Positions 1 through 10,094 of a stretch of 64,000 nucleotides of DNA are shown one piece after another (the first letter of the stretch is position 1; the number at the start of each line of letters is the position of its first letter). The position numbers were made by a program, and so were the translations under genes. The notes under the pieces are model-generated. The model did not search any database and was not told the origin of the DNA. It worked only from the letters and a program-made list of their open reading frames with translations. The stretch comes from Diospyros lotus (Eukaryota; Streptophyta; Magnoliopsida; Ericales; Ebenaceae), in NCBI RefSeq assembly GCF_014633365.1, contig NC_068340.1:41750328-41814327 (forward strand). Reading direction: 5' to 3'.

Positions 1-1430
1 AATCGTTGGTCAAAACAATTCTAAGGCAAAAGACCAACTAGAACATGTTTTTGAAAGTGTGTTCATTTTAGAAAACTATCTCTTGGTATTTTGATATCTA
101 ATATCTCTTGGAAATGAAATGGTTTTGATAAATGTCTATATGAATGGTTTTTGATAAATGACTATATGAAAATCAATTTCTACTATGTGGATTATATGAA
201 TGAGAAAATGAATTTTTAGTATATAAGCTTTGAAGCAAGATATGAAAACCTATAGAAGAAATATTGAGTATGGTTGAGTGTGATTTGTTTCAAAATATAC
301 TTTTGATAATCTCAACTTGCTTTAAAGATAATCAAAATGAGTTTTTAAAGAATCGAATAAGGATGTTTTGAAAATTCAAGTTTTTCTAAAGAATAGTCGA
401 CTATCAGGATCATTCTGTTGACTATGCTTCAAAATAGTCGACTATTTTTAATGTTCTGTCGACTATTTAAGCATCTGTCGACTATTTTAGCATCTGTCGA
501 CTATCGAGTAAAAATAGTCGACTATGCCTTTTGATCTGTCGACTATTTTTATTCATGAAATTCAAAAATTTCTTCATATCTCAGCATCTGTCGACTATTA
601 GAATGTGTCTGTCGACTATTGAAATTTTGTGTTATAAAATAGTCGACCATTCGTTTTGTCTGTCGACTATTTCTTGCTTTAGTTATAGAAATAGTCAACT
701 ATATATTTCTTCTGTCGACTATTTCTTTTTGCAGAAAGCTCCAACGGCTATTTTTTTAAATCCCAACGGCTCCAAACGGCTATATTTCTCTTCAACTTCG
801 TGGGACACTTATATATACATGTCATAGATGATCAAGAGAAGGCTAATGGACGGGAACGAATTGAATTGAGCTTACATTTTACACTCGTTTCTATTTACAT
901 TCACTGTGCTTCAATTTTCTCTCTTCAAGGTTGTGATCTTAATTTGTTTACATTCATTTAAGCCTTGTATCATTTTTGAGAGACATTATAACTAAGAGAT
1001 TCATCTCTTAGATTCTCTCCAACTATATATTTCTTGTTTTCCTAGCTTGTATAGCTAGAGGGCCCATTTGAGTGGGAGGTTTTGTAATTCCTAGTCTCGG
1101 ACTAGAGGACCTACTTGGTTTAAGTAGGGGGTTTTAGTGGATGGTTTGAAAAATCCTTAGTGAGGAGCTAAGGTAGTGGATTAGGCTTGGGTTAAGCCGA
1201 ACCACTATAAATCTTGGTGTTCTTGTGTGCTTGTGTTCTTTAAATCATCTTTATCTTTCCAAGCATTCCTTAATTCCTCACTTGATTCACATTTGTCATT
1301 TTATATGCTTCACGTTTTAAATCATTAAAACTTCAACCTGTATTAAAAAGTTTTCAAGTTTCTACCAAGTTTTTAATTATACCAATTCACCCCCCCTCTT
1401 GGTGTGTGCCATAGCATCTCCCGTTCTAAC
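1..1430 (+). mobile_element. Ty1/copia (SIRE-like) LTR, truncated or solo, left end outside window
   Basis: The stretch up to about 1430 reads like the 3' part of a long plant copia LTR. It has a TAGTCGACTAT-rich upstream part, a leader-like segment with paired short motifs around 1040-1200 (including the phrase AAGCCGAACCACTATAAA), then the C-rich tract CACCCCCCCTCTTGGTG at about 1388, and ends TTCTAACA at about 1430. Immediately right of this the sequence becomes collinear with 58604-59125, where no LTR is present, which places the element border at about 1430. No PBS or gag follows, so it is a solo LTR or a 3' LTR. Positions 1-390 are AT-rich and could be LTR or 3' internal sequence. SIRE assignment rests on recalled LTR style. 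Confidence 0.6.
392..724. repeat. Cluster of TAGTCGACTAT / CTGTCGACTATT motifs
   Basis: About a dozen copies of a short motif centred on the palindrome GTCGAC occur in about 330 bp, spaced irregularly by 15-50 bases and in both readings (ATAGTCGACTAT and CTGTCGACTATT), with a few mutated copies such as GTTGACTAT and AGTCAACTAT. They lie in the presumed U3 side of the LTR. Similar SalI-palindrome arrays are known from plant copia LTRs; their function is unknown. Confidence 0.8.
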
Positions 1431-1955
1431 ATATCTCTCTTGGAGAGACCTTGCAGGGAGAGAGCTTCCGAAAAATGCCATTACTCATTGCCTTTGTCTT
1501 TTTCTTCTTCTTCCTTTTATAGCCCATTTTACCTTGGACCCTTTTACCCCTCAAACTTAGCATATTCACTCTTTTGCCATTATCTTGGTTCTTTGGTTAT
1601 TTGATTGTGGTTTCTTCTTGAGAAATGTGTCTCGGCTTAGGACCACTTTTGGGATTGGCTCACCTAGGTCTATTAACCAAAATACCCTTAGGTGGACGCT
1701 CGGGAATTCTATGGCACAACAATATCTTATTCTTGAAATTTATGACTTCATATAGGTGCACTATAAAGTTGGCAAAAGACGACGAGCATGCCATGTGAGA
1801 ATTGGATTCAAGTATGATAAGTGATTATGATCATCTCATTTAAACGATTGAATTTAAGACTAGTGGTAGTTTTCAATGAATGGTGTACCTAAACTTGAAC
1901 CCAATTTTTCGAGTTGAATCTTTTGTTTAAAGTGGGTATACCCCCAAGTTAGATG
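1431..1955. repeat. Cluster repeat block, copy 1 (paralogous to 58604-59125)
   Basis: This block is collinear with 58604-59125 over its length with scattered substitutions; its second half (from about 1720) is also collinear with 32745-33000. Landmarks are GAGAGACCTTG near the start and GGGTATACCCCCAA near the end. No convincing reading frame is present. It lies immediately upstream of the pseudogene fragment and marks the left edge of duplicated unit 1. Confidence 0.75.
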
Positions 1956-2427
1956 TTGGGCCTGAACGTGAAAATTCCTTAGCCTTAACCTAATTACGAG
2001 AGATCAATAACCACATGTCGTTCTTAGGGCCCTCCTCAGATAAGGCATTTTCATAATTTTGATTAAAATTAGGAAACCCCGTGTTCAAGTGCTCATGCCA
2101 TTGCATGGCGTTGCCTCGATCCATCTCGCACTAAACTGCCCCCATGTTAACTCCTGGGTCTCTTTTCTAATGGAAATTCTCATCTTCATCGCCTTTGCCT
2201 TCGTCGTTGCCTTATGACAACATTGAGGAAGCTCGAGACAACATCTCAACTGGCCTAACACCTTTGGAAGAGGCTGAAAGATTTGTAGCATCAAGTCGAG
2301 GATTTTGGAGACGATTGGGTTCAACCTCTTGTAGTGATGGCTTATGAAGTAGGAGATTAGGGAAAGATTTTGGATTGGATGCATAGCCTGGGTAGGCAAG
2401 TTGTAGAGCTGGAAGAAGCCATAGGGG
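1956..2427 (+). pseudogene. Family pseudogene (main coding exon), left half, interrupted by a transposon
   Basis: From about 2090 to 2427 the sequence aligns with the long exon of the family gene at 19430-19700 and with the better-preserved copy at 33150-33480. Recognisable pieces are the GGCGTTGCCTC segment (the GVAS part of the second hydrophobic helix), the hydrophobic stretch around 2170-2215 and the Lys/Leu-rich coiled-coil stretch around 2255-2300. Stops and indels prevent translation. The right half resumes at 12397 after a 10 kb nested insertion. The gene is clearly dead. Confidence 0.75.
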
Positions 2428-2721
2428 CATAGCCGAAAGTTGGGTACGATTTTGTTCACCCCCTTTAATGGGGGTTATTTTAACCCCTGTGAAAAACTAA
2501 CGGCCTCTCATTTCTTTGCTTATCTCTTTTTCTCCAAGTTTCCCTTTCTCATTTCTTCTTTTCCCATTTCCTTTTCTTCTCCAGCAAGCCTTATGCCGCC
2601 GCCACCTCTTCTCGTGCGTCAACCACCGAGGTTTCCTAGCGCGCCAATCGCCTTATCTTGCCACTGCATCCTCGCCTTGCTGATCGCTAGGCGGCAAGGC
2701 GAAGATGCAGCGGTGAGGCGA

Positions 2722-4761
2722 TGACTGCACTCTCACCCTGCAATTAAAACACAATAAAAACAAATCATAATAAAACTTTTATATTTTTTTTATTTTAGTG
2801 AGAGGTTTATACTCGCCAGTGTACGAGTGCAGTTGTAGTCCAAATTTAAATTTATATTTTCTGGATGAATCCAGGTCGTCCACTGAGAGATTTATTTATG
2901 GCAAAAGAAAAAGAATGTCACACACACGCACACGCATTTGGACAAATTGACAACAAGATTTTTTATGGTTTTGTTTTTAGACAACAGATACTAGAAAATA
3001 AAGTAAGGCAAAAATTGAAATAAACATTAAACGTAAAAATATAAATTTGAATAGTGCTTGAGTTAAGACAATTTCAGTACCAACCCGTTGATTCCCAAAG
3101 TTTAGCATAAAAGATTAGCAACATTAATTTAATTTCAGATATGAGAGTTTGTTATTAAATGCAATTAGAGATGATGATAGTTCTAGGTTAAGCAATCCCC
3201 ATACATGATATGCGGGATTCTAATTTAAGCAACTACCATAAATCCAATTACAATTAATATACAAAACAACTAAATTAATCATCCGGGTTTGGGTATGATA
3301 ACGTTTCCAGTTCTAGTAACTCTCATACATGGCATGAAAGCTCTAAGTTAGGCTTACGCTCCAATCCAAACCTAGTGATTTTTTAATAATTAATACACAC
3401 TCATACTGAAATTTAAATTAAGGTTACTTATTTAAAACGCAGCTTTCTTTGGGAATCATTGGCGTTGGACACTGTCCTTGCCTTAACCCAAGATTAGATT
3501 TAGCTACTCATCTCCATTAAATTAATTGACAGGAATTTAAATGACATAATTTAAATAACAAAATTTAAATGACAGGAATTAAAATAGAAGAAACTAACCG
3601 GCCATTTAGGCGGTAGATAATTAAAATACAAGAATTAAAATTGCAAGAATTTAAAGGCATAAACTAACCGTCCATTTAGGCGGTGAACAATTAAATGATA
3701 AAAATGAAAATTGCAAGAATTTAAAGGCATAAACTAACCGTCCATTTAGGCGGTGAATAATAAAGTAATAATAAATGACATAAGAATTTAAAAGAAGAAA
3801 GGAATGAAGTAAGATCACAAGAGAAAATACTAAAGAAAATGAGAGAGAACAAAAGCAATTCTCAAAGAGAGAATTCTAAGGAAATAACTAAACTTTTATT
3901 CAAGAATAATAATCACACTTACAAATGCAATCAAGTGAGCTATTTATAGGCCACAAGATGCAATACAAACCACACAATTTCAATTATTCAATTAGACATA
4001 ATTATATCTAATGGGCACTCACACACTTAAAGTTAAATGGATTTTAGCTATAATACACACCTAATATTAAATGGATTTTAGCTAAAATACATACCTAATA
4101 AAGCACTCATAAAGTTAAATGGATTTTAGCTATAATATCCACCTAATAGTTAAATGGATTTTAGCTAAAAAACACACCTAATAAAGCTCTCACATAAAAA
4201 ATAAAAATAGATTTCTATAAATAGATTTTTAATCTTCATTAGGATTAAAAATAATCCTTGGGCCTTCTCCAAATAATATTTTCCATGGGTTGCTCAAATT
4301 GGGCCTTAATTCTTCATGGGCTTGAATTCTTCATGGGTTTGATTTCTTCATGGATTTGAATTCTTCATGGATTTGATTTCTTCATGGACTTGAATTCTTC
4401 ATGGGCTTGATTTCTTCATGGATTTGATTTCTTCATGGGCTTGAATGCTTCATGGCTAAAAATAAAAAAAATAATTTAATATTATTAATAAATTATATAT
4501 TATATATATGTATTACACATAGCACACATATATATTAGATTATATTATATATATAGTACATGCATGCATATAATGATGTATATGTATTATATATAATTTT
4601 ATATATTATTATTATTTACTTTAGAACTTCATTTCATTTATCTTTCAATTTAAACTTGCATATAACCATAAAATATATATTAATATCTAATTTAAACCAT
4701 ATTTAAGATCGAAAGAAGGGTATAATTATAACAAAATTTTTACAAAATTAACCACTAATCA
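2722..4761 (-). repeat. 3' LTR (element sense) of the gene-carrying retrotransposon
   Basis: About 2040 bp, bounded by TG...CA on the element strand. It contains three copies of an AACCG(T/G)CCATTTAGGCGGT motif around 3594-3760 and nine tandem 17-bp units around CTTCATGGATTTGA at 4311-4455. The polypurine tract abuts it at 4762. Confidence 0.93.
4311..4455. repeat. 17-bp tandem repeat inside the LTR
   Basis: Nine units with consensus near TTCTTCATGGATTTGAA. The partner LTR (11683-11845) has ten, which accounts for the 17-bp length difference between the two LTRs. Confidence 0.9.
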
Positions 4762-4774
4762 TACCCCCCAACTT

Positions 4775-6586
4775 AAACATTGCTAGTCCCTTAGCAATCA
4801 GACTATACACCTGCCAAACTTTATTCACAATAACTATATGAATGTAAAAATTTCAAATTCGAAACTAAAATGCATAAAATCGAATAAGTAATTAGCATTC
4901 TAAATCAGATTTTTGGTTAAAGGTCATACAATCTCAGGAATAGAAATTAGGATAACCAACACACAGACTTACTCCCTCAAAGTTTTGACTTCAAATCTCA
5001 CTATGAATATTCTCTCCAATAAAAAGGATTCCTCAGGTGTACACACAAGGGGGTGCACCGTTATAAGAGTAAATGCAGAACAAGTTCAAAACTCGGTGCC
5101 ATCCCAAATACAAGGAACGTATTTTCATGAAAGAACAAGGAAATTGACATAGCTTCATGATTGGAATAATGCTCTAGATGAGTAACTTCTGAATTTAAAC
5201 ATGATTCCCTACTCCAAACTCGAATTCTGAGATCATATGATTTATAGCATCAAAAAGGGACCAGAATGGGTTGTAATGGGGCTATAAGGTTAATACGGGT
5301 TGTCAAAGAAAAGGTAGAGTGTGCAAAAGGTGTGTCGGGATTTTTTTTTTTTTTTTTTTTTACCATTTCTTTTGAAACAGTTATGCTGAATAGCTAAGAG
5401 AATTTTCCCCTTTTTTTTCACTTTTTTTTTTCTTCTTTTTTTTTTCTCTCTTTTTTCTTTTTTTTCCTCTTTAAATATGAAAATAGATAAACAGACTAAT
5501 TCCCAAAATCACACCAAACGAGGGTAACGAAAGAAATTGTACTGCAAATGGCTCAAATGGGATAGCAAAGGAGGTTAATTTAAAGAAAGAAAAAGATTTA
5601 ATAAGCTCAAAATGAAAGAAATTGATCCCTCTATCATGCTTCTACAAAACGATGATACTCAGTCATCTAATTCAGAGTTTGAAACCAGTCAAACTTATCC
5701 ATTATCATACTAGACATTCAAAATGAATTGATATTTTGAAGCCATTGAAAAGATAAGATAAACAATAAAACATATTTAGAGTAAGTGTTATTTCACTCAG
5801 AATTAACAGTTATTAGGCTCAAACACTTACTTGGGTAATAGTCTCCACTTCTGTTGAGGGATCATACAATGTACTAATCAGCTAATTACTGCTACCTTTG
5901 ACTTTATGACCGATAACCAATTTTTAAATTTTGAATCCCCGATGAATGCAAATTACTTATTCTAATGCACATACGTTTTCAAATAAAAAATCAATGCATC
6001 CATGTTTCGTATTGCAAACTTAGCCGGCTATCAGTGCATAACTTCAAAACTTTAGGAATAGTGTTATTTGAAACACAATTTTTTTTTTTTTTTAATAAGA
6101 GCAGATAAAGATAATCAATTCACACAAGACTACAAACTAGCAATAGCAAACTCACAGTTAAATATGAACCAGATAATTCATAACTAAACCTTACACCCCC
6201 CAACTTGAATTGCAGTAATAAATTAGGGTTGTTAGGAATACCTGTAACTCCACAAGTTCATTTTGCTGTGAACTGCTAAAACTTAAACAACAAATGAGCA
6301 CACCATATATATATATATATTTATATTTTCATACCAAAATAAAAATTGATGCAAGTCATAAGATAAAAAAAATGCGTCTCAAGAGTACAAAAAGTACTCC
6401 TTACTCAGCCACCTTATCAAAGACTTTGCTAACAACATTCCACAGTTTTGTTTTGTTTTTTTGTTTTTTTTTTTTTTTTTTTTAAGGAAACAACTAAGAA
6501 AAATCCTGCAAGGTGTACAATAACTAGATGCGTCTCAAGAGTACAAAAAGTACTCCTTACTCAGCCATCTTAATAAAGAGCATTTC
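4775..6586. other. 3' non-coding internal region of the retrotransposon
   Basis: No credible reading frame. Holds long T runs (5340-5360, 5400-5470, 6080-6095, 6450-6483), a second polypurine-like tract CCCCCCAACTT at 6196-6206, and two 40-bp copies (6372-6411 and 6529-6568) related to codons of the frame at 7413-7958. Confidence 0.7.
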
Positions 6587-7245
6587 TCACAGTGATAAAT
6601 CTAAATTAATCGGACCCCTTTGGCGCTTGTTACTAATTGCCTTAGACCAGTCTATCCGAGGCTCATGAGGATCGTACTGTGGAACATAAGCATGTAATTT
6701 CTCTAGCAGCTTATCAATGGTGGATGCAGAAATGAGAATCTTTCTTGCTGAACGAGAAATGAACTGTTGGTCCACAGCCTGATCAAGAAAAGAGAGTAAC
6801 CCATCGAAAAAATGGTTAACATTTAAAAGTCCAATGGGTTTGGTATGGAGATTACTCTTGGCCCAGGAGATTATACAAAAGATTTCTTCAAGTGTTCCAA
6901 AACCTCCTGGTAAAGCAATGAAGGCATCTGACTGATAAATCTTACAAGCCATGCGCTCAGACATAGAAGTCGTTTCTATAAGTTGACCGCGTGTAATCCC
7001 GGAAATATGTGGTTCAGCTAAAGGGATTGGCATTACACCTACCACAGATGAATTTCCAAGATGTACAGCTTGTGAAACATAACCATTCAATCCACGACTC
7101 CCCCCCCATATACCAAATTAATTTTTTTCTCTCCTAATTTTTTACCAAGTTCGCTCGCTGCAAGTGCGTAACAAATATCGCTCCCAAGTTGAGAGCCACA
7201 AAGTACACATATGGTATTGATTCGACGAACTAACTGGCCTTCCAT
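6587..7245 (-). pseudogene. LOG-like cytokinin riboside 5'-monophosphate phosphoribohydrolase, single-base frameshift
   Basis: On the minus strand an ATG at 7245 opens a frame with the LOG-type start (INTICVLCGS, later NLVYGGG). At the G-run 7100-7107 the frame needs nine G but has eight, so translation would stop soon after. Downstream the frame continues intact to 6587 with the LOG signature PGGFGTLEE (about 6890-6916), a preceding Arg in SERMA, and the C-terminal segments KPIGLLNV and FISRSARK. LOG enzymes release active cytokinin base from the nucleotide. Length (about 219 codons) matches the family, but the coding part has no introns whereas plant LOG genes usually have several, which suggests capture through RNA. 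The missing G lies in a homopolymer, so sequencing error is possible. It lies in element sense between an unknown frame and the 3' LTR. Confidence 0.85.
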
Positions 7246-7412
7246 GTTTGTTCCTTTTGTATGTCCTGAAAAGAAGTTTGGCGATCAAAAGTAGCTATAC
7301 AACAATTCAACAAGAAATAAATACAAACAAAAAGCATGCGTATGTATAAGTAGTTGTGATTGTGGCTCACATCTTCCTCTGGTTTTACGTCCAGAAACGA
7401 CTTAAACACTTT
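7246..7412 (-). other. Spacer with a possible intron between the two cargo frames
   Basis: On the minus strand the spacer contains a plausible donor (AAGAT then GTGAGCC) and, 17 bases upstream of the LOG-like ATG, a pyrimidine-rich acceptor CTTCTTTTCAG. If real, the LOG-like frame has a 5' UTR intron or both frames were exons of one transcript. Confidence 0.35.
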
Positions 7413-7958
7413 CTATGAAGCGGGGATAAGCTTCCCATCCAATTTTCTTATAGATTGGCAAACAGGGTCGTTTTTAGTCAGATTCCCAAGACTATAGCGT
7501 TGGTGGTCACTTCTAAACTGGGTCCATAAAGCAAGAAGTTCTCTTTGCACTATTCCACATGGATGCGTCTCAAGAGTCAATCGGATATCATCCAGAGACT
7601 CCTTACTCAGTCCATTCTTTATGAAACTAATTTTATCTTCTCGATTTATGGACGTAAACCCCACAGATTTGCATCGTGTGTTACAGGTCCATCGAGCACA
7701 TTTGTAACAACCATTCACTCTTTTCGCTCTTCTTTTCTTCGCAAAACTACTCTTCCCTAAGCCTGGAAAATGCTTAAAACTAGGTGAAGTTTCACCAGCT
7801 AATCGAACTTTTGCTTCGATTAGCCAACGAATATCTTCAGGGATGTTATTACGCATCAACAGCCAAAGTCTTTCACACCTAGCAGCATAAATTTTTTTCA
7901 AATCATTCTGTGGGAGAGATGGATAGTACTTGTGAATTTTTGAGAGATAAAGATCCAT
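7413..7958 (-). CDS. Unrecognised 181-residue Cys/Lys-rich protein carried by the retrotransposon
   Basis: An intact frame from ATG at 7958 to a stop at 7413, same sense as the element and upstream of the LOG-like frame. I do not recognise the family. The middle (about residues 75-97) has a basic patch KKRRAKR followed by a cysteine cluster with spacing CX2CX4CX3C, which could bind zinc; the rest is helical and charged with several Trp. There is no signal peptide or membrane segment. It is not gag or pol. Amino-acid composition and the absence of low complexity suggest a real, possibly host-derived gene. Part of it (codons near 7562-7612) recurs in shortened form twice at 6372-6411 and 6529-6568. 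It may be an additional ORF of the Tat lineage or a captured host gene. Confidence 0.6.
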   Translation of the reverse strand: MDLYLSKIHKYYPSLPQNDLKKIYAARCERLWLLMRNNIPEDIRWLIEAKVRLAGETSPSFKHFPGLGKSSFAKKRRAKRVNGCYKCARWTCNTRCKSVGFTSINREDKISFIKNGLSKESLDDIRLTLETHPCGIVQRELLALWTQFRSDHQRYSLGNLTKNDPVCQSIRKLDGKLIPAS

Positions 7959-8104
7959 TTTTTTTTTAAAAAAAAAAATTATACTAAGAAGAAAGTAAAG
8001 AACTATAAACTTTACAAAAGGGATGAGAGTACCTGATCGGAGAATAACACAAAGGAGAGAAGATTGAGCTCAAGAGGGGTGACTTGCCTCATACAGATAT
8101 GGAG

Positions 8105-8290
8105 TCTCTTATAGAGCAATGGGCATCACTATTCTACACTCGACTCGAGACATGCCATAATTGCACCGTCAGACTTGACGTCATTTAGCGTCTCATTTTT
8201 CAACATTTGGCAGTGTGCTTTTTTTTTTTTTTCAACGCTCGGCGCCTCTGTTTTCAACATTTGGCAGTGTGCCTTCTTTCTTTATAGGGC
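8105..8290 (-). promoter_or_regulatory. Possible internal promoter for the cargo genes
   Basis: Reading the minus strand upstream of the 181-residue frame there are TATA-like motifs (CTATAAGAG, complement at 8105-8115; CCCTATAAAG, complement near 8280-8289), a perfect TGACGTCA bZIP-type palindrome at 8176-8183, and a 22-bp direct repeat (8197-8218, 8251-8272) containing CATTTGGCAGTGTGC. A possible UTR donor, GATCAG then GTACTC, lies near 8033. These suggest the cargo was acquired with its own promoter; the evidence is motif-level only. Confidence 0.4.
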
Positions 8291-8635
8291 AGTGTGATTG
8301 CACTGCCCAAGAAAAGATGGCTACCACCAGCGTCAATTCTGTCTCTCTCAATTCAATTTTTTTTTAATTAATTTTGTTTGTTTTTTTTTTTTTTTTTAGG
8401 GAAAATTTTGTAGACACCTTACCCCCCAACTTAAATTGCGTATTGTCCTCAATTGGCAATAAAAGGATAGAAGATAGGCATACCTGGAGGTCTTCAATAC
8501 ATAAATTCGTATGGAGAAATTTTATTTAGACTGCACATAGAGAAACACTAGTTAAGTAATGCAGAAAAGGAACAACTTATATGTATATATATAAAAAAAA
8601 TTTATTTTATTATATATTTTTATTTTATTATTTTT

Positions 8636-9871
8636 TTAGAGTTTTTTTTTTTTTTTTTTTTTCTTCCAGTTAAGGATCAAATGAGTGGTTGCCCACCTAA
8701 TCGTATAATATCTCTCATTCACTACACCACTTTTAAAGTTATTTTCAAAATTATGTAAATTGATTTTTCTCATGAATGCACATACATATTTTGAAAATAT
8801 ATCATCCGGCGATGTTGGTTTTATTACATCAGAGTATGACACATTAATTTGCACAAACACCTTACACATGTTTAGTTTAATTTGATCCCCAATAATATCG
8901 ACTAGCCTAAAAGATAGAATTTTAGGCTTAAATGTGGATAAACTTATGACATCTTCACATTTTAGCTCTCGGATTTTATCCTCTTCTTCCTCCCAGGTTT
9001 CTTCTTTTCTTACATCATTTTGGTCTTTTTCTTCCTCCAAGGCTTCATTGACATCTACCTCACTGTGATCAACCACTCTCTTTTCTTGCACCAAAGGGTG
9101 TACTGTCCTAGGGGCATCAAGTTTCTCAATTATTTCTCCATTCCTTAAGACAGTCACTCCTATGTCCTGCTCCTGACTTTCACTTTTGATGATGGGTTTT
9201 ATTAATGGGATTTGGAGTGAGTTGGGATGGACAGGCTCTGACATACTCAAAGTTTGTGTTAGCTGTGTCAATTGGTTCCTAATGTCCTCTGTAACTCTAA
9301 TGGTGTGTTCTTGACATTTGGATATTTGTGCAAAAATTTCTATTTGGCCTTGCATAAATAGATTGAAGGTATCTTCTAAAGAACTCCCATGAGGGGGTTG
9401 ATATGCATCGAATGTAGACCCTTCATTCATTTAAAATGATTGAGGCTGGGAAATGAAGTGCTCATGTGGTTGGGTTACAAAATCATTTTCCCATGAGAAA
9501 TTTGGATGAAAGTGTGAATTAAGGTGATATGCATCAAAGTCCGAATGGTAGTTTTCCTCATGGTTCTGGTAATACATTCCCTCATAGTTGTGTGTGTGTG
9601 TGTAACTGGATTGACCATACAATACCTCCTTAAAAGTAGGTATTATAGGGCAGTCATCTGTTAAATGAGCTGAAGTTTCACACACAGCACACCAAACCTC
9701 AATTTCATGGTAAGTGGGTAACAAATGGGTAGTGTCTGGTTGTAAATCAAAAGTGGCTTGCCTAAGAGGGTATAGATAATCCTTAAGAGGTCTAGACAAA
9801 TCGGATTCAAAATGATAATTTTCATCATGATAAGTATCTTGTGCAGACAGATTGTAGTAATTTTGAGACAT
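8636..9871 (-). pseudogene. Truncated gag-like region of the Tat/Athila-like element, one in-frame stop
   Basis: Two adjacent minus-strand frames, 9871-9431 and 9430-8636, are in the same phase and separated by one TAA at 9431-9433. The first has a retroviral-type zinc knuckle in the form CX2CX4HX4C (CAVC..HLTDDC) typical of Athila/Tat gag. The second has the VTVLRNGEIIE segment resembling the TLRSGK motif that follows gag in these lineages, then a Glu-rich linker, and ends in a poly-Lys artefact from a T run at 8641-8662. The N-terminal gag half and all of pol are missing. Product: nucleic-acid binding capsid remnant. Confidence 0.75.
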
Positions 9872-10072
9872 GAGTGTAAAGTTGACAATCCAATTGCAGG
9901 TAAAGACTCAGAATGATATGAAAATACTGTTTCAAAATTCTACCTGATCTCAGTCTCATATACAATGCACAAACAAAAATAAAGTAAAAGAGAAATAGAG
10001 TTACCGATTTTATCAAGAGATGCTTATTCTTTTATTTTTTTTATTTTTTTCTTTTTGTTTTTGCCTTAATCT

Positions 10073-10089
10073 CCCCGGCAACGGCGCCA
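10073..10089 (-). other. Primer binding site (TGGCGCCGTTGCCGGGG)
   Basis: Lies five bases inside the 5' LTR end on the element strand. The same sequence, with one change, recurs next to the LTR at 50213. Confidence 0.9.
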
Positions 10090-10094
10090 AAATT

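Noticed and set aside
1404..1604. 66-residue plus-strand frame starting in the LTR end
   Set aside because: Crosses the LTR/repeat border; the paralog at 58567-58779 does not keep the same start.
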